From Methylobacterium nonmethylotrophicum (GTDB lineage Bacteria; Pseudomonadota; Alphaproteobacteria; Rhizobiales; Beijerinckiaceae), in assembly GCF_004745635.1 (NCBI RefSeq), contig NZ_SRLB01000004.1, positions 400,219 to 464,218 of the forward strand: a DNA stretch of 64,000 nucleotides, given 5' to 3'. Numbering within the stretch: position 1 is the first letter of the stretch; every line of letters begins with the position of its first letter. The position numbers and the translations under genes are program-made. Shown here piece by piece: positions 42,583-51,850 of the stretch. The notes beneath the pieces were generated by a model. The model saw nothing but the letters and a program-made list of their open reading frames with translations. It was not told the DNA's origin and ran no database searches.

Positions 42583-44415
42583 TCAAGCCGGCGCGAGGTC
42601 GGTCTTGAGGCCGACGCTCGGCCCCTCGGTCGATTCCTGGCCGAGATAGGCCTCGATCACGGCGGGCTCGCGCAACACCGTGGCGGTGACCCCGTCGGCG
42701 ATGCGCCGGCCGAAGTTCAGCACGGTGATGTGGCTCGCCACGTCGCTCACCAGCGTCATGTCGTGGTCGATGATCAGGATGGTCAGGCCCTTGGCGGCCA
42801 TCCGGCGCAGGAGCACGGTGAGCGCGTTCTTCTCGCTCGAGTTGAGGCCCGCCGCCGGCTCGTCGAGGAGGAGCAGCACGGGGTTGCCGGCGAGCGCCCG
42901 GGCGATCTCGACGAGGCGCTGGTGGCCGTAGGAGAAGGACGAGATCGGCTCGTCGGCCCTGGATTCCAGCCCGACGAAGGCCAGCGCCGCCCGCGCCCGT
43001 GCCTCCAGCGAGGCGCGGTCATGGGCGACGATGCCGTTGCCCGGCCGCTCGGCGCCGATCACCACGTTCTCCAGCGCGCTCATCGAGCGGAAGAGGCGGA
43101 TGTTCTGGAACGTCCGCCCGAGGCCGGCCGCGGCGCGCTGATGCGGCGCGAAGCGGGTGATGTCCTGCCCGTTGAGGCGCACCCGCCCGCCCGTCGGGGT
43201 GTAGAGGCCCGAGAGCACGTTGAGCGTCGTGGTCTTGCCAGAGCCGTTCGGGCCGATCAGCGCGTGGATGCCGCCGCGGGTGACCGTGAAGCTGACCTCG
43301 TCGACCGCCTTCAGGCCGCCGAAGTGCTTCGACAGGCCCTCGACCTCCAGCACAGGAGCGGCCGACGCCGCGTCCTGGGTGAGGGTGAGGTCCTGGGCCC
43401 GCGGGGGCGCGGGTCTGCGCGGCCGCAGGCGCTTCACCTGGTCGCCGAGGAAGCCCCAGATGCCCTCCGGCATGAACACCACGATCAGGATGACGGCGAG
43501 GCCGTAGATCGCGAGGTAGAGGCCCGGGATCTCCTTCAGGAACCGCAGCCATTCCGGGATCAGGATCAGGAGCCCGGTGCCGATCACCGCGCCGACCGGC
43601 GAGCCGACGCCGCCGAGGAGCGCCATGGTGAGGAAGACCACCGACTCGGCGAAGGAGAACTGGTCCGGGCTGATATAGGTGAAGCTGCCGGCAAACAGCC
43701 CGCCGCCGAGGCCCGCGAGCAGCGCCCCGATGGCGAAGGCCATCACCTTGGTGCGGTAGATGTCGATGCCGGTGACGCCCGCGGCGAGCTCGTTGTCGCG
43801 CACCGCCCGCATGGCGCGGCCGAGCCGGGTCTTGGGCATGCGCCAGACCGCGTAGGCCACCGCCGCCAGCACGAAGACGCAGAGCGCGAGATAGCTCTGG
43901 CCGTCGGCGAACAGCCCGGGGCGCTTGATGTTCGGGACGCCGTCCGGGCCGTGGGTGACCGGGATCCAGTTGATCATGATCAGCGTCAGGATCTGCTGGA
44001 ACGAGATCGTCACCATGGCGAGGTAGTGGCCGCCGAGGCGCAGCGTCGAGGCGCCGAGGACGGCGCCGAGGATCAGCGCCAGGACGAGGCCGATCGGCAG
44101 GCAGAGCCAGAAGCTGATGCCGAGATCGACGGTGCCGAGGCCGACCGCGTAGGCGCCGATGCCGAAGAAGGCGGCCTGGGCGAGGTTGATCTGCCCGCAG
44201 AGACCCAGCACGACGGTCAGCCCGATGACCGCGATGGCGTAGGTCGCGGCCTGCATCAGGATGTTGAGCACGTAGCCGCTGAACGGCGTCGTGGCGGCGA
44301 GGAACACCGCGACTGCCACGAGCGCCGCATAGGCGAGGCTGCCGAGGGGGAAGCGGCGGGCGGCGGGGTGAGCGGACACCGGGTCCGCCGCGACGGGGCG
44401 AGGGGAGCCGGTCAT
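42583..44415 (-). CDS. fused LivM permease - LivG ATPase
   Basis: This 610-aa protein joins a LivM-type permease (about residues 1-345, about 8-10 membrane segments, with 'GLCGQINLAQAAFFGIGAYA' and 'LAMALLGGVGSPVGAVIG'-like loop) to a LivG-type ATPase (about 360-610) with Walker A 'LIGPNGSGKTTTLNVLSG', signature 'FSYGHQRLVEIARAL' and Walker B 'VLLLLDEPAAGLN'. ATG 44415 overlaps the livH stop (ATGA), so LivH and the fusion are coupled. LivM-LivG fusions are known in proteobacteria. The likely substrate is an amino acid or carboxylate. Confidence 0.93.
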   Translation of the reverse strand: MTGSPRPVAADPVSAHPAARRFPLGSLAYAALVAVAVFLAATTPFSGYVLNILMQAATYAIAVIGLTVVLGLCGQINLAQAAFFGIGAYAVGLGTVDLGISFWLCLPIGLVLALILGAVLGASTLRLGGHYLAMVTISFQQILTLIMINWIPVTHGPDGVPNIKRPGLFADGQSYLALCVFVLAAVAYAVWRMPKTRLGRAMRAVRDNELAAGVTGIDIYRTKVMAFAIGALLAGLGGGLFAGSFTYISPDQFSFAESVVFLTMALLGGVGSPVGAVIGTGLLILIPEWLRFLKEIPGLYLAIYGLAVILIVVFMPEGIWGFLGDQVKRLRPRRPAPPRAQDLTLTQDAASAAPVLEVEGLSKHFGGLKAVDEVSFTVTRGGIHALIGPNGSGKTTTLNVLSGLYTPTGGRVRLNGQDITRFAPHQRAAAGLGRTFQNIRLFRSMSALENVVIGAERPGNGIVAHDRASLEARARAALAFVGLESRADEPISSFSYGHQRLVEIARALAGNPVLLLLDEPAAGLNSSEKNALTVLLRRMAAKGLTILIIDHDMTLVSDVASHITVLNFGRRIADGVTATVLREPAVIEAYLGQESTEGPSVGLKTDLAPA

Positions 44416-45287
44416 GCTTTCTCCGCGATGCGTTCGCCGAAGATGCCCTGCGGGCGCAGGGCCAGGAAGGCGACGAGGACGATGAACGCGAAGGCGTCCT
44501 TGTAGGGCACCGACACGTAGGCCGCCCCGAAGGTCTCGATGATGCCGAGAGCGAGCCCGCCGATGATCGCGCCGGTGACGTCCCCGAAGCCGCCGATGAT
44601 GGTGGCGGCGAACGCTTTCAGCGCGATGGTGGCGCCCATCTGGATCGACACGAACAGCACCGGCGCCACCAGGATGCCGGCGATGCCGCCGAGAACCGCG
44701 CTGTACACGAAGGTCAGCATGATCATCCCGGCGACCGGGATGCCGAGGAGGGCCGCCATCTCCTTGTCCTGCGAGGTCGCCTGCAGCTTCTTGCCGATCA
44801 GGGTGTGCTCGAAGAACCAGTACTGGAACGCCACCAGGACCGCGGTGACGGCGATGATCAGCAGGTACTGGGTGTCCAGGAAGACCGGGCCGATCAGGAA
44901 GCCCTGCGTCTCGAAGACCGGCGGCAGCACCTGCGGCTGCGGCCCGTAGAGCGCGAGCGTGGTGTTGGCGAGGAAGATCGAGGCGCCGATCGTCGAGATG
45001 ATCACCGGCAGGTAGGTGCGATGGCGCAGCGGATAGTAGACGCCGAGGTTGAACAGCGCGCCGAGCAGGGCCATGCCGCCGATCGCGAGCAGGAACGACA
45101 GCCAGTACGGCCATTGCAGGTCGACGGCGAAGACCACCATCAGGAACGCCGCCACCATCGAGAACTCGCCTTGCGCGAAGTTCACCACGTTGGTGGCGCG
45201 GAAGATCAGCACGAAGCCGAGCGCGACGAGCGCGTAGACGGCGCCGATGCCGATCCCTGTGAACAGAAGCTGGAGGATGAGGTCCAT
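44412..45287 (-). CDS. livH: branched-chain amino acid-type ABC permease LivH
   Basis: This 291-aa inner-membrane permease has about 8 membrane segments and the LivH hallmarks 'LVALGFVLIFRATNVVNFAQ' at the N-terminus and 'IIGGFGDVTGAIIGGLALG' near the C-terminus (the EAA-like loop contacting the ATPase). ATG 45287 starts directly at the first hydrophobic helix. It lies between the binding-protein gene and the fused LivM-LivG gene on the same strand and overlaps the latter by 4 nt. Confidence 0.93.
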   Translation of the reverse strand: MDLILQLLFTGIGIGAVYALVALGFVLIFRATNVVNFAQGEFSMVAAFLMVVFAVDLQWPYWLSFLLAIGGMALLGALFNLGVYYPLRHRTYLPVIISTIGASIFLANTTLALYGPQPQVLPPVFETQGFLIGPVFLDTQYLLIIAVTAVLVAFQYWFFEHTLIGKKLQATSQDKEMAALLGIPVAGMIMLTFVYSAVLGGIAGILVAPVLFVSIQMGATIALKAFAATIIGGFGDVTGAIIGGLALGIIETFGAAYVSVPYKDAFAFIVLVAFLALRPQGIFGERIAEKA

Positions 45288-45394
45288 GCGGGCCCGCCCC
45301 GGTCGGATGAAAAGGGTCGCGCCGCCGCGGGGAACGCAGCGGCCGAAACGGCATCGGGACGGCTCATCGCCGTCCCGATCGACTGTCCGAGAGT

Positions 45395-46558
45395 TCAGGC
45401 CTTGTAGAAGTCGATGCGCTTGTCGAAGACGATGTTGCCCTTGTCGTTGCGCACCACGTTGTAGCCGTGCAGGCCGTCGCCGTTCTGGTCGAAGTTGTAG
45501 GTGCCTTCCGCACCCTCGTGGCCGCGCACCGCGAGCAGCGCCTCGCGGATCGCCTTCGGGTCGGTCTTGCCGGCGGCGTTGATGGCCTTGGCCAGCACCG
45601 TCACGGCGTCGAAGGTCCAGGACGACTGGTTGTCGGGCGGAAGCTTCATCACCGCCCGGTAGGCCTTGCCGAAGTCGCGCGCCACGTTGCTCGACTCCTC
45701 GGCGTAGTCGGCGACGCCGTAGGTGCCGTAGAGCGAGGGGCCGGCGAGCTTGAGCGCCGTGACGTTGACGATCGAGGGCGACCCGACCCAGGGCGCCTGC
45801 ACGCCGAGCTGGCGCAGCTGGCGGGCGAAGATGCCGAGGTCGTTCTCGAAGGTGAAGTACGAGCCGATCACGTCGGCGCCCGACTGGCGGATCGCCAGCA
45901 CGACGGGCGTGAAGTCCTGGCTCTGGTTGGTGTAGCCCTGGTCGAGCGCCACCGTCGCGCCCGCCTTGCCCAACGCCTCGGTCAGCGCCTTGGCGCCGCT
46001 CGTCCCGAAGGCGTCGGTCGAGTGGATGATCGCCCACTTCTTCTTGCCGAGGTTGCTGACGCCGTACTCGGCGATCACCCGGGCCGAGAAGCTGTCGTTC
46101 GGCCGGAACCGGAACAGCCAGGGGTTGCCGAGCTGGGTCAGCACCGGGTCGGTGCCGCCGAAGGCCACCGGCTTGCCGGTCTTCAGGATGTCGGGGGCCA
46201 TGGCGTGGTTCTGGGTCGAGCGGATCGAGCCCAGGAACGCCACGAGATCGGGCTGCGAGGCGAGCTTGGAGAAGGCGAGCACCGCGCCCGGATTGGTGGT
46301 CTGGTCGTCCTCGGTGATGAGCTCCATCGGCTTGCCGAGGACGCCGCCGGCCTTGTTGACGGCCTCGAGGGCGATCTTGGCGCCGTTGAGGGCGAAGCGG
46401 CCGGCATCCGCCCCGGGCCCGGTCACCGGCAGCACCATGCCGATGCGGATCGTGCCGCCCGCTTGAGCGCTCGCCGGCCGGATGATCGACGGCGCGACGA
46501 GGCCGGTGGCCGCGACCGTGGCCGCACTCTTCAGGAAAACGCGGCGCGTCGTCCTCAT
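45395..46558 (-). CDS. Liv-type periplasmic substrate-binding protein
   Basis: This 387-aa type I periplasmic binding protein of the branched-chain amino acid (LivK/HAAT) family has a Tat-like signal peptide ('TTRRVFLKSAATVAATG'; twin Arg, cleavage after about residue 32). The family features 'IRIGMVLPVTGPGADAGRFA', 'GVLGKPMELITEDDQTTN' and 'VAFLGSIRSTQNHAMAPDI' follow. ATG 46558 has GGAGG upstream; the longer open frame adds unrelated residues. It is the first gene of the operon with LivH, LivMG and LivF and determines substrate choice, which cannot be read from sequence. Confidence 0.92.
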   Translation of the reverse strand: MRTTRRVFLKSAATVAATGLVAPSIIRPASAQAGGTIRIGMVLPVTGPGADAGRFALNGAKIALEAVNKAGGVLGKPMELITEDDQTTNPGAVLAFSKLASQPDLVAFLGSIRSTQNHAMAPDILKTGKPVAFGGTDPVLTQLGNPWLFRFRPNDSFSARVIAEYGVSNLGKKKWAIIHSTDAFGTSGAKALTEALGKAGATVALDQGYTNQSQDFTPVVLAIRQSGADVIGSYFTFENDLGIFARQLRQLGVQAPWVGSPSIVNVTALKLAGPSLYGTYGVADYAEESSNVARDFGKAYRAVMKLPPDNQSSWTFDAVTVLAKAINAAGKTDPKAIREALLAVRGHEGAEGTYNFDQNGDGLHGYNVVRNDKGNIVFDKRIDFYKA

Positions 46559-46802
46559 CAGCCTGTTCCTCCCATGGAGAATGACCGGTGCTCCAAGGGC
46601 CCGGCCTTGGCGCGGATGTGACACCGGCAGCGCTGCCATGTCCACCCCCCGGGGTTGAAAAAGCCGGGTCACCCCTGCGCCGGACGCCCTCGACCTCGGG
46701 CGCCGCCGCGGCCATTCTCCCGGCCGTCACGATGCGGCCGGTCGCGGCCGCCGGAACGCGGTCGGTCTCGACCGCCAGAACCAAGAAACCGGGAGGATTG
46801 CG

Positions 46803-47873
46803 ATGCAGATCTCAGCCAGCGGCCTGACCGCCTATGTGCGGGACATCTTTTCGCGCGAGGGCTGCTCGGACGCGGAGGCCGAGCGGATCGGCCGCTATCT
46901 CGTGGCCGCCAACCTGACCGGGCACGACAGCCACGGGGTGATCCGGGTGCCGCGCTACGTCGCCTGGCTCCAGGAGGGCGAGGTCGAGGCCGACCGCACG
47001 CCGGAGGTGGTGAGCGACGGCCCGGCCTTCGCGCTGGTCGATGCCCATTACGGCTTCGGCCAGACCGCCGGTCCCTTCGCGACCGAGCTCGGCATCCGCA
47101 AGGCGCGCGAGAACGGCGTCGCCATCGTGGCCCTGCGGCATGCCGGGCATCTCGGCCGCATCGGCGAGTGGGCCGAGCAGGCCGCCGCCGCCGGCCTCGT
47201 CTCGGTGCATTTCGTCAACGTGGCGGGCAGCCTGCTGGTCGCCCCCTTCGGCTCGGTCGACCGCCGCTTCTCCACCGCCCCCTTCGCGGCGGGCTTTCCG
47301 GTTCGGGGAGCCCAGCCGGTGATCCTCGACTTCGCCACCTCGGCGGTGGCCGAGGGCAAGGTGCTGGTCGCCTCGCAGGGCGGCAAGCCGCTGCCGGAGG
47401 GCGTGCTGATCGAGCCCGACGGGCGCCTCTCCGCCGACCCCGCGACCCTGTACGGCCCCCTCGACGGCCTCGAGCGCGACAACCGCAACGGCGCCGGCGC
47501 GATCCGGGCCTTCGGCGAGCACAAGGGCTCGGGCCTGGCCCTGATGTGCGAATTGCTCGCCGGCGCGCTCACCGGGTCCGGCACCGCGGGGCCGGGGACG
47601 CGGCGGTTCTGCAACGGGATGCTGTCGCTCTACATGACCCCGGAGGCCTTCGGCTCCGAGGATGCGATGGTGGCTGAGACCCGCGCCTATCTCGACTTCT
47701 TCAAGAGCGCCCGGCCGGTACCCGGCGGCGAGGTGCTGCTGCCGGGCGAGCCGGAGCGGCGCACGCGGGCCAAGCGCCTGGCCGAGGGCGTGCCGCTGCC
47801 CGATCCGGTGTGGGAGACGCTGATGGCGGCAGGAAGGCCGCACGGGCTCGATGGGGAAGCGTACCGGACGTAA
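46803..47873 (+). CDS. malate/L-lactate dehydrogenase family (type II MDH/LDH)
   Basis: This 356-aa NAD(P)-dependent 2-hydroxyacid dehydrogenase of the non-Rossmann Ldh2/MDH-type family (YlbC/ComC group) has 'GHDSHGVIRVPRYVAWLQEG' (catalytic His region, about residues 40-59), 'RHAGHLGRIGEWAEQAA' and 'EHKGSGLALMCELLAGALTG'. Members reduce or oxidise oxo-acids such as malate, sulpholactate or 2,3-diketogulonate. GGGAGG precedes ATG 46803. It is divergent from the binding-protein gene across 244 bp and could act on a substrate imported by that ABC system; this link is inferred. Confidence 0.9.
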   Translation: MQISASGLTAYVRDIFSREGCSDAEAERIGRYLVAANLTGHDSHGVIRVPRYVAWLQEGEVEADRTPEVVSDGPAFALVDAHYGFGQTAGPFATELGIRKARENGVAIVALRHAGHLGRIGEWAEQAAAAGLVSVHFVNVAGSLLVAPFGSVDRRFSTAPFAAGFPVRGAQPVILDFATSAVAEGKVLVASQGGKPLPEGVLIEPDGRLSADPATLYGPLDGLERDNRNGAGAIRAFGEHKGSGLALMCELLAGALTGSGTAGPGTRRFCNGMLSLYMTPEAFGSEDAMVAETRAYLDFFKSARPVPGGEVLLPGEPERRTRAKRLAEGVPLPDPVWETLMAAGRPHGLDGEAYRT

Positions 47874-47885
47874 TGCAATGGACCC

Positions 47886-47908
47886 GGACGGCCTTTATTG
47901 GGCCGTCC
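47886..47908. terminator. bidirectional hairpin between the dehydrogenase and vapC
   Basis: GGACGGCC and GGCCGTCC flank the loop TTTATTG. The hairpin lies between two converging genes and overlaps the last codons of vapC (stop at 47895). It could end both transcripts. There is no clear T-run on either side, so strength is uncertain. Confidence 0.5.
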
Positions 47909-48308
47909 AATCCTCGATGACGAGACCGGGCACGCGGCTGAACTCACCGACGTTCCCGGTCACGAGCGTGAGGTTGGACGCGAGTGCGTGCGCGGCGATC
48001 CAGACATCATTGTTGCCGATCAGTTGACCTTGTCGTCCGAGCGTGGCTCGGAGTTCACCATAGCGGCGGCCGGTCTGCTCCGGCTCGCCGATCTCGATTG
48101 GAACGACGGCGACCAGTCGGGCGAGGACTGCGAAAGCGTTGTCTCGATCCACGCTCTTCTCCGCCCCGAAGCACAGCTCTCCGTATGTCACCGCCGACAT
48201 GACGGCTTCGCCGATACGGTGCCCATTCAGTCGGTCGACGACCGAGCGCGGCCGCCTGCGCCGGAGCGCGATGATGACGTTCGTATCGAGCAGGTAGCGA
48301 GGCTTCAC
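47895..48308 (-). CDS. vapC: VapC-type PIN-domain toxin
   Basis: This 137-aa PIN-domain ribonuclease has the first catalytic acid in '[17 protein letters not shown]' (D8), the second in '[12 protein letters not shown]' (E), and the third in '[20 protein letters not shown]' (D in NND), with '[13 protein letters not shown]' at the end, the usual VapC/FitB pattern. It starts at GTG 48308, and the GTGA overlaps the antitoxin stop, so translation is coupled. VapC toxins cleave tRNA or rRNA and are neutralised by the neighbouring VapB. All catalytic residues appear present. Confidence 0.93.
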   Translation of the reverse strand: MKPRYLLDTNVIIALRRRRPRSVVDRLNGHRIGEAVMSAVTYGELCFGAEKSVDRDNAFAVLARLVAVVPIEIGEPEQTGRRYGELRATLGRQGQLIGNNDVWIAAHALASNLTLVTGNVGEFSRVPGLVIEDWTAQ

Positions 48309-48532
48309 AGGCCCTCGCGCTCCTGCGGCGGGCCATCATGCAGATCGGTCAGCATGTCGGCCGGCATGCTGTCGATAATGTCGAGGAGCACGGAGAGATT
48401 GGCCGGGCGCTCGCGCAGGACGACCTCGTCGCCACGGCGGAAAATCTCGACCTCGCTGCCGTCGAAGCGAAATTCCCGCGGCAGCCTGACGGCTTGGCTC
48501 CCGCCGGACATGAAGAGCTTCGCGATGGTCAT
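48305..48532 (-). CDS. vapB: VapB-type AbrB/SpoVT antitoxin
   Basis: This 75-aa antitoxin has an N-terminal swapped-hairpin AbrB DNA-binding domain ('[20 protein letters not shown]' then '[16 protein letters not shown]') and a C-terminal toxin-binding tail that includes '[13 protein letters not shown]'. ATG 48532 starts the family region. The gene is first in the vapBC operon and overlaps vapC by 4 nt. It likely represses its own promoter through the AT-rich dyad just upstream. Confidence 0.9.
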   Translation of the reverse strand: MTIAKLFMSGGSQAVRLPREFRFDGSEVEIFRRGDEVVLRERPANLSVLLDIIDSMPADMLTDLHDGPPQEREGL

Positions 48533-48541
48533 GACGACTCC

Positions 48542-48562
48542 GTATATACACGTTATATATAC
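48542..48562 (-). promoter_or_regulatory. AT-rich dyad operator upstream of vapBC
   Basis: GTATATA and TATATAC (7 bp each) flank CACGTTA, 10 nt upstream of the vapB start. The AT-rich palindrome stands out in GC-rich DNA and is in the position where VapB/VapC complexes bind to autorepress. It probably overlaps the promoter. Confidence 0.6.
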
Positions 48563-48680
48563 ATCGGTGGCCCGATCGCCACAACGGCGGTCGGCCCATG
48601 GAAAACCACGAGACACGGCGCTCCACTCCCCTACAATCCTCCTGTCCGGCGCGAAGACACCGGACGGGAGGAGACGAGTG

Positions 48681-49700
48681 ATGAATCGACGTGACGTCCT
48701 CGCGGGCGCCGCCGCGCTCGCGGCCACCACGGTCGCGGCGCGGGCCGACCGGCTGCCCCTCGGCGACCTGCCGGGCACCCGCTACCCCGACCCGCGGGTC
48801 GAGGTGCTGGACAAGCGCTTCCGCTACAAGGTCGGCAACGCCGCCATCGAGCGCATCGCCACCGGATTCCGCTGGGCTGAAGGCCCGGTCTACTTCCGCG
48901 ACGGCGGCTATCTCCTGTGGAGCGACATCCCCAACAACCGGATCATGCGCTGGCTCGAGAACGGCCATGTCAGCGTGTTCCGGGCGAACTCGAACTACTC
49001 GAACGGCAACACCCGCGACCGGCAGGGCCGCCTGCTGACCTGCGAGCACGACACCCGGCGGGTGACCCGCACGGAGCCCGACGGCAAGATCACGGTGCTG
49101 ATCGACAAGTTCGACGGCAAGCCGCTCAACGCCCCCAACGACGTGGTGGTGGCCTCCGACAACGCGATCTGGTTCACCGACCCGGGCTACGGCATCGACG
49201 GGTACTACGAAGGCCACAAGGACAAGGCGGAACTCCCGACCCGGGTCTACCGCCTCGATCCGGCGACCGGCCAGGCCAAGGTGGTGGCGGAAGGGATCGA
49301 CCGGCCGAACGGCCTCGCCTTCTCGCCCGACGAGAAGACCCTCTACGTGGCCGATACCGGCCTCACCCATGGCGGGCGCTCGAACATCCGCGCCTTCACG
49401 GTGGAGGGCGACCGGCTCACCGGCGACCGGGTCTTCGCGGAGAACTTCGCGCCGGGCTTCACCGACGGCCTGCGCACCGATGTCGACGGCAACGTCTGGT
49501 GCTCGATGGGCTGGGCCGACCCGAAGGAGGACGGGGTGCGCTGCTACGCGCCGTCCGGCGACCTCATCGGCAAGATCCACCTGCCGGAGACCTGCGCCAA
49601 CCTCTGCTTCGGCGGGCCGAAGAGGAACCGGCTGTTCATGACGGCCAGTACGTCGGTCTACGCGGTGTATGTCGAGACGCAGGGGGCGCTGGTGCCGTAA
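48681..49700 (+). CDS. SMP-30/gluconolactonase family lactonase
   Basis: This 339-aa exported beta-propeller hydrolase has a Tat-like signal peptide ([20 protein letters not shown], cleavage after about residue 22). The SMP-30 repeats follow: '[20 protein letters not shown]' (metal-binding Glu in WAEGP), '[20 protein letters not shown]' (Asn/Asp ligands) and '[20 protein letters not shown]'. Such enzymes open sugar lactones. ATG 48681 follows GGGAGGAG. It is divergent from vapBC. A role with the sugar-acid dehydratase at 40 kb is possible but not shown. Confidence 0.9.
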   Translation: MNRRDVLAGAAALAATTVAARADRLPLGDLPGTRYPDPRVEVLDKRFRYKVGNAAIERIATGFRWAEGPVYFRDGGYLLWSDIPNNRIMRWLENGHVSVFRANSNYSNGNTRDRQGRLLTCEHDTRRVTRTEPDGKITVLIDKFDGKPLNAPNDVVVASDNAIWFTDPGYGIDGYYEGHKDKAELPTRVYRLDPATGQAKVVAEGIDRPNGLAFSPDEKTLYVADTGLTHGGRSNIRAFTVEGDRLTGDRVFAENFAPGFTDGLRTDVDGNVWCSMGWADPKEDGVRCYAPSGDLIGKIHLPETCANLCFGGPKRNRLFMTASTSVYAVYVETQGALVP

Positions 49701-49726
49701 GCAGACGGCATCGGCCCCCGCGCAAG

Positions 49727-49902
49727 AACCCTCCCCCCTCTGCGGGGGAGGGTGGTCCCTGCGTGCGCAGGGGCCGGGAGAGGGGAACCACGTTTCCGGA
49801 AAGGTCGCGACCGTGGTGACAGGCGCCACCTGGATCAGCGTCGCGCTGCCCCTCTCCCGCCCCACTCCGTGGGGCACCCTCCCCCGCAGAGGGGGGAGGG
49901 TT
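49727..49902. repeat. compound inverted repeat downstream of the lactonase
   Basis: Arms AACCCTCCCCCCTCTGCGGG... (49727-49755) and their near-exact complement (49875-49902) enclose a second pair (GGCCGGGAGAGGGGAACCACG; CGCTGCCCCTCTCCCGCCCC). No gene lies inside. It separates the converging lactonase and BKACE genes and may double as a bidirectional terminator. Confidence 0.8.
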
Positions 49903-49941
49903 GAGGGCGGAGCCTTCCGAAGTATATCTCGGATCTTTCGC

Positions 49942-50871
49942 CTAAAAGTTCACCCGGTCCCCGCCCTTCAGCGCCAGGATCTCGCGCGCATCGTCGGGCG
50001 TCGCCACGTCCAGCCCCAGCCCCTCGATGATCTGGCGCGCCTTCAGGACCTGCTGGGCATTGGACTCGGCCATCTGGCCGGGGCCGATCCACAGCGAATC
50101 CTCCAGCCCCACCCGGACGTTGCCGCCGAGCGCGATCGCCTGGGCGGCGATGGTCATCTGGTTGCGGCCCGCGCCCAGCACCGACCAGCGGTAATCGGCG
50201 CCGAACAGCCGGTCGGCGGTGCGCTTCATGTGCTGCACGTCCTCCGGATGCTGCCCGATGCCGCCGAGGATGCCGAACACGCTCTGGACGAAGAACGGCG
50301 GCTTGATCACGCCGCGGTCGGCGAAGTGGGCCAGGGTGTAGAGATGGCCGATATCGTAGCACTCGACCTCGAACCGGGTGCCGTTCTCGGCGCAGGTGGT
50401 GAGAATATGCTCGATGTCCGCGAAGGTGTTCTTGAAGATCCGGTCGCGCGAGCCCTCGAGATAGGGCTGCTCCCAGTCGTGCTGGAAGCTCTTGAAGCGC
50501 TCCAGCATCGGGTAGAGGCCGAAATTCATCGACCCCATGTTGAGCGAGGCGACCTCCGGCTTGAAGTGGGCTGCCGGCCCGAGCCGCTCGTCGATGCCCA
50601 TGGTCGGGGCGCCGCCGGTGGTGAGGTTCACCACGCAGTTCGAGCGCTGCTTGATCACCTTCAGGAATGGCTCGAAGGCTTCAGGCGACTGGTCGGGCTT
50701 GCCGGTCTTCGGGTCGCGGGCGTGCAGGTGGACGATCGCCGCACCGGCCTCCGCCGCGCCGATCGCGGCCTCGGCGATCTGGTCGGGGGTCACCGGCAGG
50801 TGCGGCGACATCGAGGGCGTGTGGATCGCGCCGGTGACGGCGCAGGTGATGACGACTTTTCTCTTGGCCAT
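49942..50871 (-). CDS. beta-keto acid cleavage enzyme (BKACE/DUF849)
   Basis: This 309-aa zinc-dependent TIM-barrel enzyme of the BKACE family cleaves a beta-keto acid with acetyl-CoA to give acetoacetate and a CoA ester. Zinc ligands are visible in 'AAIVHLHARDPKTGKPDQ' (His-x-His, about residues 47-49) and in 'GGNVRVGLEDSLWIG' (Glu). The N-terminal 'VVITCAVTGAIHTPSMSPHL' is typical. Known members act on 3-keto-5-aminohexanoate, dehydrocarnitine and others. The adjoining dehydrogenase gene (12 nt upstream) favours a carnitine-like 3-hydroxyacid; this is inferred. Confidence 0.92.
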   Translation of the reverse strand: MAKRKVVITCAVTGAIHTPSMSPHLPVTPDQIAEAAIGAAEAGAAIVHLHARDPKTGKPDQSPEAFEPFLKVIKQRSNCVVNLTTGGAPTMGIDERLGPAAHFKPEVASLNMGSMNFGLYPMLERFKSFQHDWEQPYLEGSRDRIFKNTFADIEHILTTCAENGTRFEVECYDIGHLYTLAHFADRGVIKPPFFVQSVFGILGGIGQHPEDVQHMKRTADRLFGADYRWSVLGAGRNQMTIAAQAIALGGNVRVGLEDSLWIGPGQMAESNAQQVLKARQIIEGLGLDVATPDDAREILALKGGDRVNF

Positions 50872-50883
50872 GAGGCTCTCCTT

Positions 50884-51810
50884 TTAGGACTGGGCGCGCT
50901 TGTGCGCCATGAGGGCGGCGAGGCGCGCGTCGCGGCGGCGGCTGCGCTCCGCCGGCGGGGCGGGATCGGGGCCGCCGTCCCAGGCGCCGACGATGCGGGC
51001 GGTGCTCTCCGGCGACCAGACGGAAGCGGGGGCCGGGTCGGCGGCGAGCCGGCCGTAGAAGCCGCCGTAGCGGGCGGCGTAATCGGCCACGCCCCCGGGC
51101 GCGTTGAGGTCGATCGTGGCGAAGGGCCCGAGGAAGGACCAGCGCAGGCCGAGACCCTCGGCCACGGTCTTGTCGAGGTCCGCCGGGCTCACCACCCCCT
51201 CGGCGACGAGGCGGAAGGCCTCCGAGAGCAAGGCGCCCTGGAGGCGGTTGAGCACGAACCCCTCGACCTCGCGGTTCACCGTCACCGGCGCCTGGCCGGC
51301 GGCCTCGTAGAGGGCGCGGGCGCGCTCCACCACGGCCGGATCGGTCCAGGGCGCGCCGCACAGCTCCACCACCGGCACGAGGTGGGGCGGGTTGACCGGG
51401 TGGCCGACGAGGCAGCGGCCCCGCCCCGCGAGGTGTTCGGTGAACAGCGAGGCGACGATGGCCGAGGTCGAGGAGGCGAGGATCGTCGAGGGATCGCACA
51501 GGGCGTCGAGCTCGGCGAAGAGCGCGCGCTTGGCCTCCACCGTCTCGGGCCCGTTCTCCTGCACGAGGTCGGCGCCCGCGACCGCCTCCGCCAGGCTGGG
51601 GCAGGTCCGGATCCGGGCGAGCGCCGCCGGGACGTCCGTGACCAGGCCGTGGCTCTCAAGCTGGCGCAGGGCTTCTTCGACGTGCCCGGGGGCGGCGTCG
51701 AGCGCCGCTTGGTGGATGTCGGTGAGGCGGACCGCGAACCCGGCCCGGGCGAAGACCACGGCCCAGGACCGGCCGATCAGCCCGGCCCCGACGACGGCGA
51801 CGGTTGGCAT
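50884..51810 (-). CDS. 3-hydroxyacyl-CoA / carnitine 3-dehydrogenase-like
   Basis: This 308-aa NAD-dependent dehydrogenase has the Rossmann motif 'VAVVGAGLIGRSWAVVFARA' at the N-terminus, 'ASSTSAIVASLFTEHL' with catalytic Ser, and 'GHPVNPPHLVPVVELCG' with catalytic His, like L-carnitine dehydrogenase and lambda-crystallin-type enzymes. ATG 51810 starts exactly at the Rossmann strand; the longer open frame is not family-like. It is followed by BKACE, so it probably makes the beta-keto acid that BKACE cleaves. It lies 40 nt from the end of the fused ABC gene. Confidence 0.9.
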   Translation of the reverse strand: MPTVAVVGAGLIGRSWAVVFARAGFAVRLTDIHQAALDAAPGHVEEALRQLESHGLVTDVPAALARIRTCPSLAEAVAGADLVQENGPETVEAKRALFAELDALCDPSTILASSTSAIVASLFTEHLAGRGRCLVGHPVNPPHLVPVVELCGAPWTDPAVVERARALYEAAGQAPVTVNREVEGFVLNRLQGALLSEAFRLVAEGVVSPADLDKTVAEGLGLRWSFLGPFATIDLNAPGGVADYAARYGGFYGRLAADPAPASVWSPESTARIVGAWDGGPDPAPPAERSRRRDARLAALMAHKRAQS

Positions 51811-51850
51811 CGGCGACGAATCTCCCTCGGAACGGATCATGATCAGGAAC

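Noticed and set aside
48681..49700. Assigning the SMP-30 protein to the same pathway as the sugar-acid dehydratase
   Set aside because: They are 7 kb apart, on opposite strands and separated by other operons; no direct evidence links them.
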